NCBI RefSeq assembly: GCF_900167045.1
Contig: NZ_FUXJ01000005.1
Span: forward strand, 1 to 64,000
Direction of reading: 5' to 3'
DNA length: 64,000 nt
From: Legionella maceachernii
GTDB lineage: Bacteria > Pseudomonadota > Gammaproteobacteria > Legionellales > Legionellaceae
Shown here piece by piece: positions 19,001 to 27,967 of the stretch. The notes beneath the pieces are model-generated. The model saw only the letters and a list, made by a program, of their open reading frames with translations. It did not search any database and was not told the DNA's origin. Positions within the stretch are counted from its first letter, which is position 1. Every line of letters begins with the position of its first letter. The translations under genes and the position numbers were made by a program.

Positions 19001-22000
19001 GCATAGCAAGGGCTTATAGTCAAAAGAATAAAATCATTAGTTTCTCAAGCTCCTATCATGGTCATTCTGATCACACGCTTGCTTTTTCTCGCAAAAAGGA
19101 CGATGGCTATGAGTCTTTTCCAATTGGGCCGGGTATTTCTGAAGCCTTAATTCAAGATGTTGTTGTTCTGCCTTATGCTGATGAGGCGGGTTTTGCCTAT
19201 ATTCGTCAGCACGCAGACGAAATCGCGGCCATACTCGTTGAACCGGTACAAAGCCGTCAACCTGATTTACAACCCCGAGATTTCCTAAAGCAATTAAGGC
19301 AGCTCACTGAGGAATGCAAGCTCATACTCATTTTTGATGAAATGGTTAACGGTTTCAGGATTCATCAGGGCGGCGCGCAGGCCTGGTTTGGTGTTCAGGC
19401 TGATATCGTCACTTATGGCAAGCTGATTGCATCAGGGCTACCGATTGGTGTAGTCGCAGCTCGAGGTGATTTCCTTGACTGTTTAGATGGCGGAGCCTGG
19501 GAATTTGGTGATGAAAGTTATCCGCAAAAAGAGACTACCTTCTTTGGCGGCACTTTTAACCAAAACCCTTTGACCATGGCCGCCGCTGAGGCTGTCCTTC
19601 GTTATTTAAAAGAAGAGGGTCCGAGTTTACAGGAAGAATTAAATCAAAGAGCCGAATCACTGGTTTCAAGGGTTAATGCCTTTTTAGGTGCCGAGGATTA
19701 CCCCTTAAAAGTAGTTAATTTTGGAACCATGTTCCGTTTTACCATGCCGGGGAATGCGAGTTATTTATATCAGCCTTTGGAAATGGATTTATTCTATGCG
19801 GGGATGATTCATCGAGGGATTTATATTTGGGAAGGAAGAACCTGTTATATCTCCACTGCACATACGGAAGCTGATCTGGATTATTTTGTTGGTGCCGTTC
19901 AGGATACTTTGATGCAACTGCGTTCTAATGGCTTTTTCCCTGGAAAGATCCCTGCTGTGCTCAATGCCAGTCTGGCTTTTCCGTCGGTCAGCATTAAATC
20001 TCATTTAAAAACGATCTACGGTATTCATCAGCAAAGCACTTCCAGCAAAACACAACAGCAGACACGGTTTTGGGAGAGAAGCCAGTCGAAGTTAGCTCAA
20101 TTAGGGCAGCATATCGAGGAAAACCCTGAGACAGAAAAGGCAAAACTCAAAATTGGTATTTCTTTTTTTGGGACCTATAGTAATGACTATAATGAATCCA
20201 AATATGATTTAGTCTTATCCGCTTCTCGTTTTGCTGATAGCCATGGTTTTTCTGCTGTTTGGTTGCCAGAGCGCCATTTCCATGAATTCGGTGGTTTGTC
20301 ACCTAATCCTTCAGTGCTTTGTTCGGCGATAAGTCAAGTGACCCAGAACATTAACTTACGTGCTGGTAGTGTAGTCTTACCTCTCCATCACCCTATTCGA
20401 GTCGCTGAGGACTGGGCGATTATTGACAATTTATCCAATGGCCGGACGGGTATCGCTTTTGCCTCAGGCTGGCATCCTGATGATTTTATTCTTGCGCAAA
20501 ATACCTATGGCCAGCAACGTGATGTCATGTTAGATGCAATTCCTGTTATTCAGGATTTATGGCGAGGTAATTCGGTTAAGGTTGACGGAGTTAAGGGTAA
20601 GCCTAGGGACATAAAACTCTATCCTATGCCTAAACAAAAGGAGCTTCCTATATGGCTCACTATTGTCAACTCCACAGACATGTATAAAAAAGCAGGGCAG
20701 ATGGGTGCGGGAATACTCACTAATCTTCTGGGGCAAAGCATTGAGGATTTAAGAAGAAATATTGCTGTTTACAGGGAAAGCCTCAAGGCTCATGGTTATG
20801 CGCCTCAGATGGGGAATGTGACAGTGTTACTCCATACCTATCTCGATGCTGATGCGCAACTGGCGGTGAATACAGCGCGTAAACCCTTTTGTGATTACTT
20901 GAAGTCCTCTGTCGGCCTGTTTAAGAATTTGATTGCCAACGAGCAACTAAATATTGATGTGGATACGCTTAGTGAAGAAGATAAGGATTTCATTTTAGCC
21001 AAGGCCTACGATAACTACGTTAAAAATAGTGCCTTAATAGGTTCTCCGCAGTCAGTACAACCTATTATTAATCAACTCTATAGGGCTGGCGTTGATGAAA
21101 TAGCCTGCTTTATTGATTTTGGCATTGACCCTGATAAAGCTCAAAAAGGTTTAATTTATATTAATGAGCTGAAGGATTTGCCACAAGGCGATAAAGCGAT
21201 TGAATACCCGCTCACTCGCGAGCAAAGACAAATCTTTGCTTTAAATAGGATAAATCCAACAGCCTATCTCGCTTATAACGAAGCCTGTGTTCTAAAATTT
21301 AAGGGCTTATTAAATGTTGATCATTTAGAGCAGAGTATCCACTATGCTATTAAGCGTCACCCAGCATTGCGAACGGTGATCAATGAAGGGGGCTTAAGCC
21401 AGCGAATTTTAGCGGATTATAAATTCTCGCTGCTCAGACAACCGGCGAATGAGATTAACAGTCAAATAACAGCCTTTCGTGACCAGCCCTTCAACTTGAA
21501 CAAGGATCTGCCCATTCGTGCTCTTTTATTAAGTTTTTCAGCGGAACAACATATCTTGGTTCTTGTCGTCAATCATATTCTTATTGACGGCTGGTCAATT
21601 GGGGTTATTTTAAAGGATATTTCGCAATACTATACTGCGCGCAGTCTGAATAAGCCTCTTAGTGTCGACGATCAATTAATGGGTTTTGATACCTTTATCC
21701 ACCTGCGTCAAGAACGCCTCTTGTCTGCTGAAATGGCAACCCATAAGGAGTTTTGGCTTAAGCAATTTCAAAATGGCATCCCCAGAACACAGTTACCTTA
21801 TAAGCAGCCCCTTTCTAATCAATTTTCATCGCAGGCCAGACGACAAAGTCTCCAATTCAATAGTGAGCAACTAGAATTACTTAATAGAATTGCCGGTGAA
21901 CAAAAAAGTACCTTATTTATGTTGCTCTTTGCGACTTATAGTTACTTGCTGCATTTTATAACGCAACAAGAAACCATTATGGTTGGTATTCCGGTATCGG

Positions 22001-25000
22001 GACGTACACACAAAGATGATAATATTCTGGTTGGTTATTGTACTTATTTATTACCCATTATTTGCCATTACGAGCAGGGGGAATCCTTTCAGTCTTATCT
22101 AATGAAAATTAAGGGAACCTTACTTGATGCCTTTGAGCACCAGGCTTATCCCTTTGGGTCTTTAACGGAAGCCCTGGCTGAACAAGGGTTTAGCAATCCT
22201 AGTGAGATGATCAAAGTGATTTTTAATTTAGATCGCCCACTTAATATTCAAGCCTTAGCTCATATTGATGTTCAGATTGAAGAACAGGAGGTGCAGCATA
22301 AGGTCTTTGATTTAGATTTTAATCTATTAAATCTAGGTGACCGATTAATTCTCGATTGTGATTATCGTAGCGAGTGTTTTTCAGAGACTACTATTGCTTC
22401 TTGGCTGAGCTATTATCAAGCCATGATTCAGCTCATTCTTAACAATAATCAATTAGTATTTTCCCTCAATGATATTTTAAGCGCCGAGGAAAAAAATGAG
22501 TTAGCCAATGAATTATTCCCTTGTGTGAATATTCCTCTTGAAAACCTGTCAATCACCTCGGTGTTTGCTCAGCGGGTGGCAGAAAATCCAGAAGCAACCG
22601 CATTAATTAGTGAGCACGAGACCTGGAGTTATCAACAATTAGATGAGCAGAGTAATCAGCTAGCTAATTACTTGAGTGCGATGGGGGTAGGGCAGGGAAT
22701 GGTTATAGCGGTTTTCCTTGAGCGCTCTATCGATTTAATCACTACGCTGTTAGCTATTGTTAAATTGGGAGCGGCTTATCTGATTTTAGATACTAAAAAT
22801 CCGGTGAGTCGAACAGCGGCTATCTTGGAGGATGCTCTGGCTGCAATTATTGTAAGTAATAGCGAGTTGGCCGATGAGTTGCCACCAGCAAACGGCAGTT
22901 TACTCTGTCTGGATGAGCAGGCATCAGCAATTGCAACAGAGTCTAAGCAATTCGAGCTACCGACTATACAACCAGATGATCTGGCCTATATCTGTTATAC
23001 CTCAGGGACCACAGGTAAACCGAAAGGCGTTATGATTGCTCATCGCGGTGTTTTACGCCTTTGCCAGAATGCTAACTATGTAAATATCAAGCCTGAGGAT
23101 GTATTCATTCAATTGGCCGCTGTAAGTTTTGACGCGACTACTTTTGAAATCTGGGCTTGTTTGTTAAATGGAGCCAAACTCGTCATCCCCGATGCAGGCC
23201 TTAATTCAATGGATGGTATGGCAGAATTGCTTAGTCGCCATCAGGTAACGATTTTATGGTTAACTGCTGGGCTTTTTCAGTTATTCGTGCAACATCATTT
23301 AGAGGATCTAAGCTCGGTGAAGCAGCTTATTGCTGGTGGTGATATTTTATCCGTGGAACATGTAAACCAGTTTATTCAGCGCTATCCGCATCATGCTTTA
23401 ATCAACGGCTATGGCCCAACAGAGGCAACAACTTTTGCTTGTACTTACCTTGTTTCAGCCAATCAGCGCCTTAAGGGCTCTGTTCCCATAGGGAGACCTA
23501 TTAACAATACACAGGCCTACATCTTAGACGAGCGTTTAAATTTAGTTCCTAAAGGTGCCATTGGCGAATTATATATTGCAGGCGATGGCCTTGCTTTAGG
23601 TTATTTGAATGATAGCCAGCTCACTGATGAGCGTTTTATCGTAAGTCCTTACTTAAATAAACGGATGTATAAGACCGGTGATCTAGTCCGTTGCAATGAG
23701 GAAAATGCCATAGAATTTATTGGGCGTAAGGATAAGCAGATAAAAATAAATGGCTATCGTATTGAAGCCCATGATATCGAAAATGCATTTAATCAATGGG
23801 AGAAATTGAGTGCAAGCAAGCTAATGTGCATTGAAGAAGACTCTAATAAAAAACTAGTCTTATTCTATTATGATCTGAACCAAGAGCCCTTAACATCAGC
23901 TGAGTTACGAAAATATGCCTCCGGCCTTTTACCTTCTTATGCCATTCCGCATCATTTTGTTGCTATGAAGCAATGGCCGCTGACTAGTAATGGCAAAGTC
24001 GATACTAAGCGCTTACTGAAAGAGTTTTCTCTCTATGAAGAGGAAAGTCTCTATGAAGCGCCACAAGGTGATTTAGAACAGAGTATCGCTGCTATCTGGC
24101 AACAATTATTTAAGGTGGAAACCTTAGGCCGTCATAGCGATTTTTTTGCCTTAGGTGGTGATTCAATAACAGCTTTGCAGATGTCTTCCTTACTCAAAGA
24201 GGCAACCGGATACACGGTCAATCCTAATCATATCTTGATCCATCCCTCAATTAGCGAATTAGCAAGCTATCTGCAATCTGATCAACAAGAAAAAATTGTT
24301 GCTAAAGAATTGCAGGGTGAAGTCCCATTAACAGCAATACAAAGTTGGTTCTTTAGGCAGCAATTAGCTTTCCCTGATTTTTTCTTGCAAAGCATCTGCC
24401 TCGAAGTGACGCAAGACGTTGATAACCATTTATTGGCTAAGGCACTCATGATAGTCATGAGACATTATGATGCCTTTCGCCTCAGGTTTAAAAACAAGGA
24501 TGGCTTATGGACACAGTATTATCTCGATCAGCAGCAACATGAGCCCTTCGTTGAACAGGTCTTTTCTTTGTTCGATTATGCAGACACTGGTATCGATAAA
24601 ACATTGCAGGATTTTCAAGCTGGCTTTGATATAGAAAAGGGTCCTGTCTTTAAGGTCGCTTGCTTTATTGACTCTAAACAACAGGCAAAATACCTTGTTT
24701 TCTCTGTCCACCATTTGATCGTGGATGGGGTTTCATGGCGGATTATCTTTAATAGTTTGATGACCGTTTATGAGCAATTAGTAAAAAATGTTAATCCGAG
24801 TTTGTCGGCCTTGAGCTCCTCCTTCAAGGACTGGAGCCTGGCACTCAGGAACATGAGTTCCAGTGGTCAAGAGCAGGTAGGAGCTAGCACACCCTTAGAC
24901 TTCGATTATCCGGAAGAAAAGGCTAATCAGGTAAAAGATGAACGTTTGCTGTTTCGCTCCCTGCCTCTAAAAAATTTAAAAACGATCAATCAAGCTTGCC

Positions 25001-26373
25001 TGCTGACTAGTGTGTTTAGAGCCTTTAAAGAGGTTTTTAACCTGGACGCACTAACTATTGATGTGGAAGGGCATGGACGGGACCTGATTTTGTCTGGTAT
25101 TGATGTAAGCAATACAGTCGGCTGGTTTACCAACATTGTTCCTTTTAATGTTCAATTTAATACTCCGCAATCGATTGATGAGCAAATTTTAGCCTGTACC
25201 CAGAATTCTCTGTTGCTTTCTAACAGAGAAAATGCTGAGGTTTGTTTTAACTATCTGGGGAATATTGATCAGACGATTAGTCAGAATGCGCCGTTTCGTT
25301 TAACTAAGGAGTTAAATGCTCAGGAACGGCACGCTGAACAGCAACGTTTATATGAAATTGAAATTACTGCCCAGATTGTACAGGAACAATTGGAAATCTC
25401 GCTTTACTATCCGGCTAAGAAATTAAAGGATACGACTATTAATCTGCTGTTGGATAGCATCATTGCGCCTCTAGGCCAACAAGAGGAAATCTCTTTTAGC
25501 AAGCCTGTACCTAATCTTGCTAATCTCGTCATACCTCTTAATGCTCTAAAAAATGGGCAAGGATCGGTGATTTTTATTCCTGGAACAGGCGGTAATATCA
25601 TCTATTTCCATCCGTTGGTTAAAAAGCTAAAGATCGGATTACCCTGTTTTGGTATTCAGGCTTTGGGGCTCTACGATGATTTTTCTCCACTAAATCAGAT
25701 CTCAGAGATAGTGGAGACTTACATCAAAGCGATTAAGGAAGCAGGTTTAAAGCCGCCTTATCACTTTTTAGGTCATTCCTTGGGTGCTATTACGGTCTTT
25801 GAACTCGTGCAAGCGCTAAGGAAGAAAGAAGATATTGGCCAAGTTATTCTATTGGATATGATGGCGCCTACCAAAGACTCTAAGCCCAGTCATTTTCCAG
25901 TGAATAACCAGGAGTGGATTCTTTATGCTTTACGACATATGGAGCGCTATTTACAGACCCCATTAGTGATAGATACAGCAATGCTTAGCATAGCTAATTC
26001 AGAAGAGAAATATGAATTATTTAAGCAGGCTTTAGTGTCAGCAGGGGTGATTCCCGCGTCGACTAACAGGGAAGTGGTGAGAAAATTTGTTGATGTGTTA
26101 ATTAATAATACCCTGGCTTATAAAAATTACTGCCCGACTGGCAAAGCAATGCACCCTCTCCATCTGGTTAAAGCCTCGGAGATACATGATGACGATTTTA
26201 GGCCTGAGGTGCTATTGCATAGCCCTGATTGGGGATGGCAACAATTTGCTGATCGGGTTGTTGTTCATCAAATGTCATTAGGGGATCATTTATCGATCTT
26301 TGCTGAGCCTGCTGTTAATCAATTGGCAGAAATTATTGAACAAATTTTTGCGCAGGAGATAGTAAATGCCTAA
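16060..26373 (+). CDS. Giant PKS/NRPS: KS - ACP - aminotransferase - luciferase-like monooxygenase - C - A(Val) - PCP - E - TE
   Basis: A 3437-residue final assembly-line protein. An N-terminal coiled-coil dock (1-27) precedes the KS (28-455; Cys204, His339, His376). AT-flanking linkers remain but there is no AT. ACP Ser is 672. A class III PLP aminotransferase (about 840-1290, Lys1121 in TYGKLIASG) would turn a beta-keto into a beta-amino group. A MupA/Atu3671-type FMN monooxygenase follows (about 1361-1705). C domain: NHILIDG at 1838. A domain (about 2163-2660): by-eye code DAFWIGGTFK, a known valine code. PCP Ser is 2702. E domain (about 2750-3160): HHLIVDGVSW at 2884, EGHGRD, TVGWFTN, CFNYLG. 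TE: GHSLG with Ser3240 and His3410. Predicted release of a lipid-polyketide ending in D-valine or derivative. Confidence 0.92.
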   Translation: MTNEELSPLQKSALIIKKLKLEVESLKKHQDDIAIVGMACRFPGNANTPEQFWELLQKGQSTVTEIPQDRFDISSYYDASPASKGKINTKYAHLITNPLDFDPAFFNLSNRETESLDPQHRLLLEVSWQALENAGIDFNRLNDSQTGVFLGIGQIDYLQRQLDELSDEQIDTYANSGNSFSFAAGRLAYYLGLRGPCMAVDTACSSSLTALHLACNSLALGESDQAIVAGVQLILSPKTMIGLSRLRALSPSGCSKAFAADADGFGRGEGCGVVILKRLADALTSQDNILAVIKATHVNHNGESSGLTVPNGYAQRDLISKALEKAQLRPEMIDYIEAHGTGTELGDPIEVDALAGIFKNNNKQLKIGSVKGNIGHLEAAAGIASLIKVILSLKYELLPQSLHSRSLNPHIDWQNANIAVVQNNLPWPKTKQQRYAGISSFGMSGTNAHAIITDYLPEKPAVKKTRALHLFTLSAKDEWALKQKAGALHSYLTDFPEIDLMDFCFTSNCGRAQFAYRAATTFRERSTLLDFLQSIHSGMIKAVKAEIKPKVFDAQQLKEQGIELNGTTQRGSITEPMDTEQQGQLLVELFLSGYRLELNALYPDSQKCLLPTYPFRHKPYWYSNRDDVMEVNTMNDTDLVLEQLKINLAKLLGAKPQELDSNSSLLELGADSIVLVEAIEMVEKLFQLKLSVRQLFEEFNTLSALAAYIAKHRPVKKEVITAVETTAITPPNPAEELSPSEANIRNEDRTCSPSSSSPQVWGEGKNELPLQSSGAEQIISQQLRVMEQLFTQQLAVLNKQSSTTPVNRAAQSTGKAVRGKPAPTSTRPWAAIQTQRRELSKEQQSFLEQFIADYNKRTKQSKAQMEQSRQVIADFRNSVGFRLETKEILYPIVCKQAAGSHIWDIDGNEYIDYCLGYGVHFFGHSPAFLDKALKDKISEGYAIGPQSHLSLLAGNLIKKMTGMTRVAFCNSGTHAVDTAIRIARAYSQKNKIISFSSSYHGHSDHTLAFSRKKDDGYESFPIGPGISEALIQDVVVLPYADEAGFAYIRQHADEIAAILVEPVQSRQPDLQPRDFLKQLRQLTEECKLILIFDEMVNGFRIHQGGAQAWFGVQADIVTYGKLIASGLPIGVVAARGDFLDCLDGGAWEFGDESYPQKETTFFGGTFNQNPLTMAAAEAVLRYLKEEGPSLQEELNQRAESLVSRVNAFLGAEDYPLKVVNFGTMFRFTMPGNASYLYQPLEMDLFYAGMIHRGIYIWEGRTCYISTAHTEADLDYFVGAVQDTLMQLRSNGFFPGKIPAVLNASLAFPSVSIKSHLKTIYGIHQQSTSSKTQQQTRFWERSQSKLAQLGQHIEENPETEKAKLKIGISFFGTYSNDYNESKYDLVLSASRFADSHGFSAVWLPERHFHEFGGLSPNPSVLCSAISQVTQNINLRAGSVVLPLHHPIRVAEDWAIIDNLSNGRTGIAFASGWHPDDFILAQNTYGQQRDVMLDAIPVIQDLWRGNSVKVDGVKGKPRDIKLYPMPKQKELPIWLTIVNSTDMYKKAGQMGAGILTNLLGQSIEDLRRNIAVYRESLKAHGYAPQMGNVTVLLHTYLDADAQLAVNTARKPFCDYLKSSVGLFKNLIANEQLNIDVDTLSEEDKDFILAKAYDNYVKNSALIGSPQSVQPIINQLYRAGVDEIACFIDFGIDPDKAQKGLIYINELKDLPQGDKAIEYPLTREQRQIFALNRINPTAYLAYNEACVLKFKGLLNVDHLEQSIHYAIKRHPALRTVINEGGLSQRILADYKFSLLRQPANEINSQITAFRDQPFNLNKDLPIRALLLSFSAEQHILVLVVNHILIDGWSIGVILKDISQYYTARSLNKPLSVDDQLMGFDTFIHLRQERLLSAEMATHKEFWLKQFQNGIPRTQLPYKQPLSNQFSSQARRQSLQFNSEQLELLNRIAGEQKSTLFMLLFATYSYLLHFITQQETIMVGIPVSGRTHKDDNILVGYCTYLLPIICHYEQGESFQSYLMKIKGTLLDAFEHQAYPFGSLTEALAEQGFSNPSEMIKVIFNLDRPLNIQALAHIDVQIEEQEVQHKVFDLDFNLLNLGDRLILDCDYRSECFSETTIASWLSYYQAMIQLILNNNQLVFSLNDILSAEEKNELANELFPCVNIPLENLSITSVFAQRVAENPEATALISEHETWSYQQLDEQSNQLANYLSAMGVGQGMVIAVFLERSIDLITTLLAIVKLGAAYLILDTKNPVSRTAAILEDALAAIIVSNSELADELPPANGSLLCLDEQASAIATESKQFELPTIQPDDLAYICYTSGTTGKPKGVMIAHRGVLRLCQNANYVNIKPEDVFIQLAAVSFDATTFEIWACLLNGAKLVIPDAGLNSMDGMAELLSRHQVTILWLTAGLFQLFVQHHLEDLSSVKQLIAGGDILSVEHVNQFIQRYPHHALINGYGPTEATTFACTYLVSANQRLKGSVPIGRPINNTQAYILDERLNLVPKGAIGELYIAGDGLALGYLNDSQLTDERFIVSPYLNKRMYKTGDLVRCNEENAIEFIGRKDKQIKINGYRIEAHDIENAFNQWEKLSASKLMCIEEDSNKKLVLFYYDLNQEPLTSAELRKYASGLLPSYAIPHHFVAMKQWPLTSNGKVDTKRLLKEFSLYEEESLYEAPQGDLEQSIAAIWQQLFKVETLGRHSDFFALGGDSITALQMSSLLKEATGYTVNPNHILIHPSISELASYLQSDQQEKIVAKELQGEVPLTAIQSWFFRQQLAFPDFFLQSICLEVTQDVDNHLLAKALMIVMRHYDAFRLRFKNKDGLWTQYYLDQQQHEPFVEQVFSLFDYADTGIDKTLQDFQAGFDIEKGPVFKVACFIDSKQQAKYLVFSVHHLIVDGVSWRIIFNSLMTVYEQLVKNVNPSLSALSSSFKDWSLALRNMSSSGQEQVGASTPLDFDYPEEKANQVKDERLLFRSLPLKNLKTINQACLLTSVFRAFKEVFNLDALTIDVEGHGRDLILSGIDVSNTVGWFTNIVPFNVQFNTPQSIDEQILACTQNSLLLSNRENAEVCFNYLGNIDQTISQNAPFRLTKELNAQERHAEQQRLYEIEITAQIVQEQLEISLYYPAKKLKDTTINLLLDSIIAPLGQQEEISFSKPVPNLANLVIPLNALKNGQGSVIFIPGTGGNIIYFHPLVKKLKIGLPCFGIQALGLYDDFSPLNQISEIVETYIKAIKEAGLKPPYHFLGHSLGAITVFELVQALRKKEDIGQVILLDMMAPTKDSKPSHFPVNNQEWILYALRHMERYLQTPLVIDTAMLSIANSEEKYELFKQALVSAGVIPASTNREVVRKFVDVLINNTLAYKNYCPTGKAMHPLHLVKASEIHDDDFRPEVLLHSPDWGWQQFADRVVVHQMSLGDHLSIFAEPAVNQLAEIIEQIFAQEIVNA
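18329..18353. repeat. Palindromic repeat copy 2 inside PKS/NRPS gene (encodes PQVWG)
   Basis: CTCCCCA (18329-18335) and TGGGGAG (18340-18346) form a perfect 7-bp palindrome around GGTC. It is translated in frame as SPQVWGEGK in the flexible linker between ACP and aminotransferase. The shared peptide in two unrelated linker contexts suggests insertion of a small repeat rather than protein homology. Confidence 0.65.
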
Positions 26374-27967
26374 TCAGAACTATTATTTAAGACAAAATGT
26401 GGTTGCAGAACCCTTAGTCAATCTTTGGTATGCTTGGAGCTATATTATCTCGCCGGCAACCGCAGCAATGGTTTTTACTCAAACGCATATGAAGATTATG
26501 GAAAGCTATCTTAAATCCCCGCAGATGCATCAAATAGCCTGTAAAAATCCTGAAAATATTGGCGGACCTTTTATTGATTATCCTGAAATACGTACTGAAG
26601 AAATCGGTCAGTTATTTGAGCAAACTAAGGAAAAGATAGGGCATCATGCCATGTTCGCCGATGCCCTGAAACAACTAACGACGATGCTAGCAGAGCATCC
26701 TGAAGGAATGTCTTTAGAACCTCTGTATGTTGATCTTCCTGAAGTCCTTAAAGGTTATGTTGAACTTTACTATGATGCAGCGAATCAGCCCCATTTTCGT
26801 TTTATCGAGGCCTTGCTCTATCATGGGAAGCTTGCGACAACTTCGATGCAATCAATGCTGTTATCGACTACCGATAAGGACTATCGTCCTTTTTGTCTTA
26901 GTACGCCCCGATTGCCAAAAGACTCGGAAGTACACTTGAATTTGCCCTTTTCAGATCCCTTATATGACCGATTATTTCAGGCCAGGGATTTGCCCTTAAA
27001 TGATGAGGAGTTAGTAGAGCTATCGCAGCAGCTGGGGCTTAGTACTAAGCAGATAAATCATTTATTTACCACAGAACAACCCGCTAATCGTTATCAGGCT
27101 ATCGACAATGAATCTGAGGTTAGAGTCCGTTATTTTGGCCATGCTTGTATTTTAATTGAATCTAAGGCATGTAATATCTTGGTAGATCCTGTAATCAGTT
27201 ATGAATATCCAAGCGATATTGAACGTTTTACCTATGCGGATCTGCCGCCTAAAATCGATTATGTATTGTTAACGCACGCCCATCAGGATCATGTTTTACT
27301 AGAGCATTTATTTCAGTTGAGACATAAAATTACTACTGTTGTAGTGCCTGCCAACGGTGCAGGGATGCTTCAAGATCCCTCATTAAAATTAATGCTTGAA
27401 TCGGTGGGATTTAAATCAGTCATCAGTTTAGGTGAGTTAGAGAAAATAAATATCCCTAATGGCTTCATTCAAGGCCTCCCTTTTTTAGGCGAGCATGGCG
27501 ATCTTCATATTCAAACCAAGATTGCTCATTTTATTAACATAGAAAATAAAAAGATCTTATGTGCGGCTGACTCGAATAATTTAGATCCTGCACTTTACGA
27601 TCATTTACAGCCGATTGTTGGCGATTTAGATCTTTTATTTGTCGGTATGGAATGTGATGGTGCTCCACTAAGCTGGCTTTATCAAGCTATTTTGCTAAAG
27701 CCATTGAACCGCAAAATGGATCAATCCCGGCGTTTAAACGGCTCCGATTTTGTCAAAGCAAAATATATAGTGGATACCTTTAATTGCAAACAAGTCTACG
27801 TTTATGCCTTGGGCCAGGAACCTTGGCTCAATTATGTGATGAGTGTCAATTACACTGTTGAATCAGCGCCTATCGTACAGTCTGAGCAACTCATCGAGTA
27901 CTGCCAAACGCGAAACATTCTTGCTAAACGTTTATTTGGCAAGCACAGCATAGGACTCAACTCATGA
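26366..27967 (+). CDS. CmlA-like diiron beta-hydroxylase (metallo-beta-lactamase fold) acting on carrier-bound substrate
   Basis: 533 residues, the same size as CmlA of chloramphenicol biosynthesis, which beta-hydroxylates an aminoacyl-PCP using a diiron centre in a metallo-beta-lactamase fold. Residues 1 to about 250 form the helical N-terminal arm. The C-terminal fold has THAHQDH (His304, His306, Asp308, His309), GEHGDL (Glu376) and AADSNNL (Asp402). These positions are within one residue of the CmlA ligands as I recall them. I did not place every iron ligand. YALGQEPWLNYVM near the C-terminus is also conserved in the family. The start overlaps the NRPS stop by 8 bases. The likely substrate is valyl-S-PCP, giving beta-hydroxyvaline, which is an inference. 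Confidence 0.82.
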   Translation: MPNQNYYLRQNVVAEPLVNLWYAWSYIISPATAAMVFTQTHMKIMESYLKSPQMHQIACKNPENIGGPFIDYPEIRTEEIGQLFEQTKEKIGHHAMFADALKQLTTMLAEHPEGMSLEPLYVDLPEVLKGYVELYYDAANQPHFRFIEALLYHGKLATTSMQSMLLSTTDKDYRPFCLSTPRLPKDSEVHLNLPFSDPLYDRLFQARDLPLNDEELVELSQQLGLSTKQINHLFTTEQPANRYQAIDNESEVRVRYFGHACILIESKACNILVDPVISYEYPSDIERFTYADLPPKIDYVLLTHAHQDHVLLEHLFQLRHKITTVVVPANGAGMLQDPSLKLMLESVGFKSVISLGELEKINIPNGFIQGLPFLGEHGDLHIQTKIAHFINIENKKILCAADSNNLDPALYDHLQPIVGDLDLLFVGMECDGAPLSWLYQAILLKPLNRKMDQSRRLNGSDFVKAKYIVDTFNCKQVYVYALGQEPWLNYVMSVNYTVESAPIVQSEQLIEYCQTRNILAKRLFGKHSIGLNS

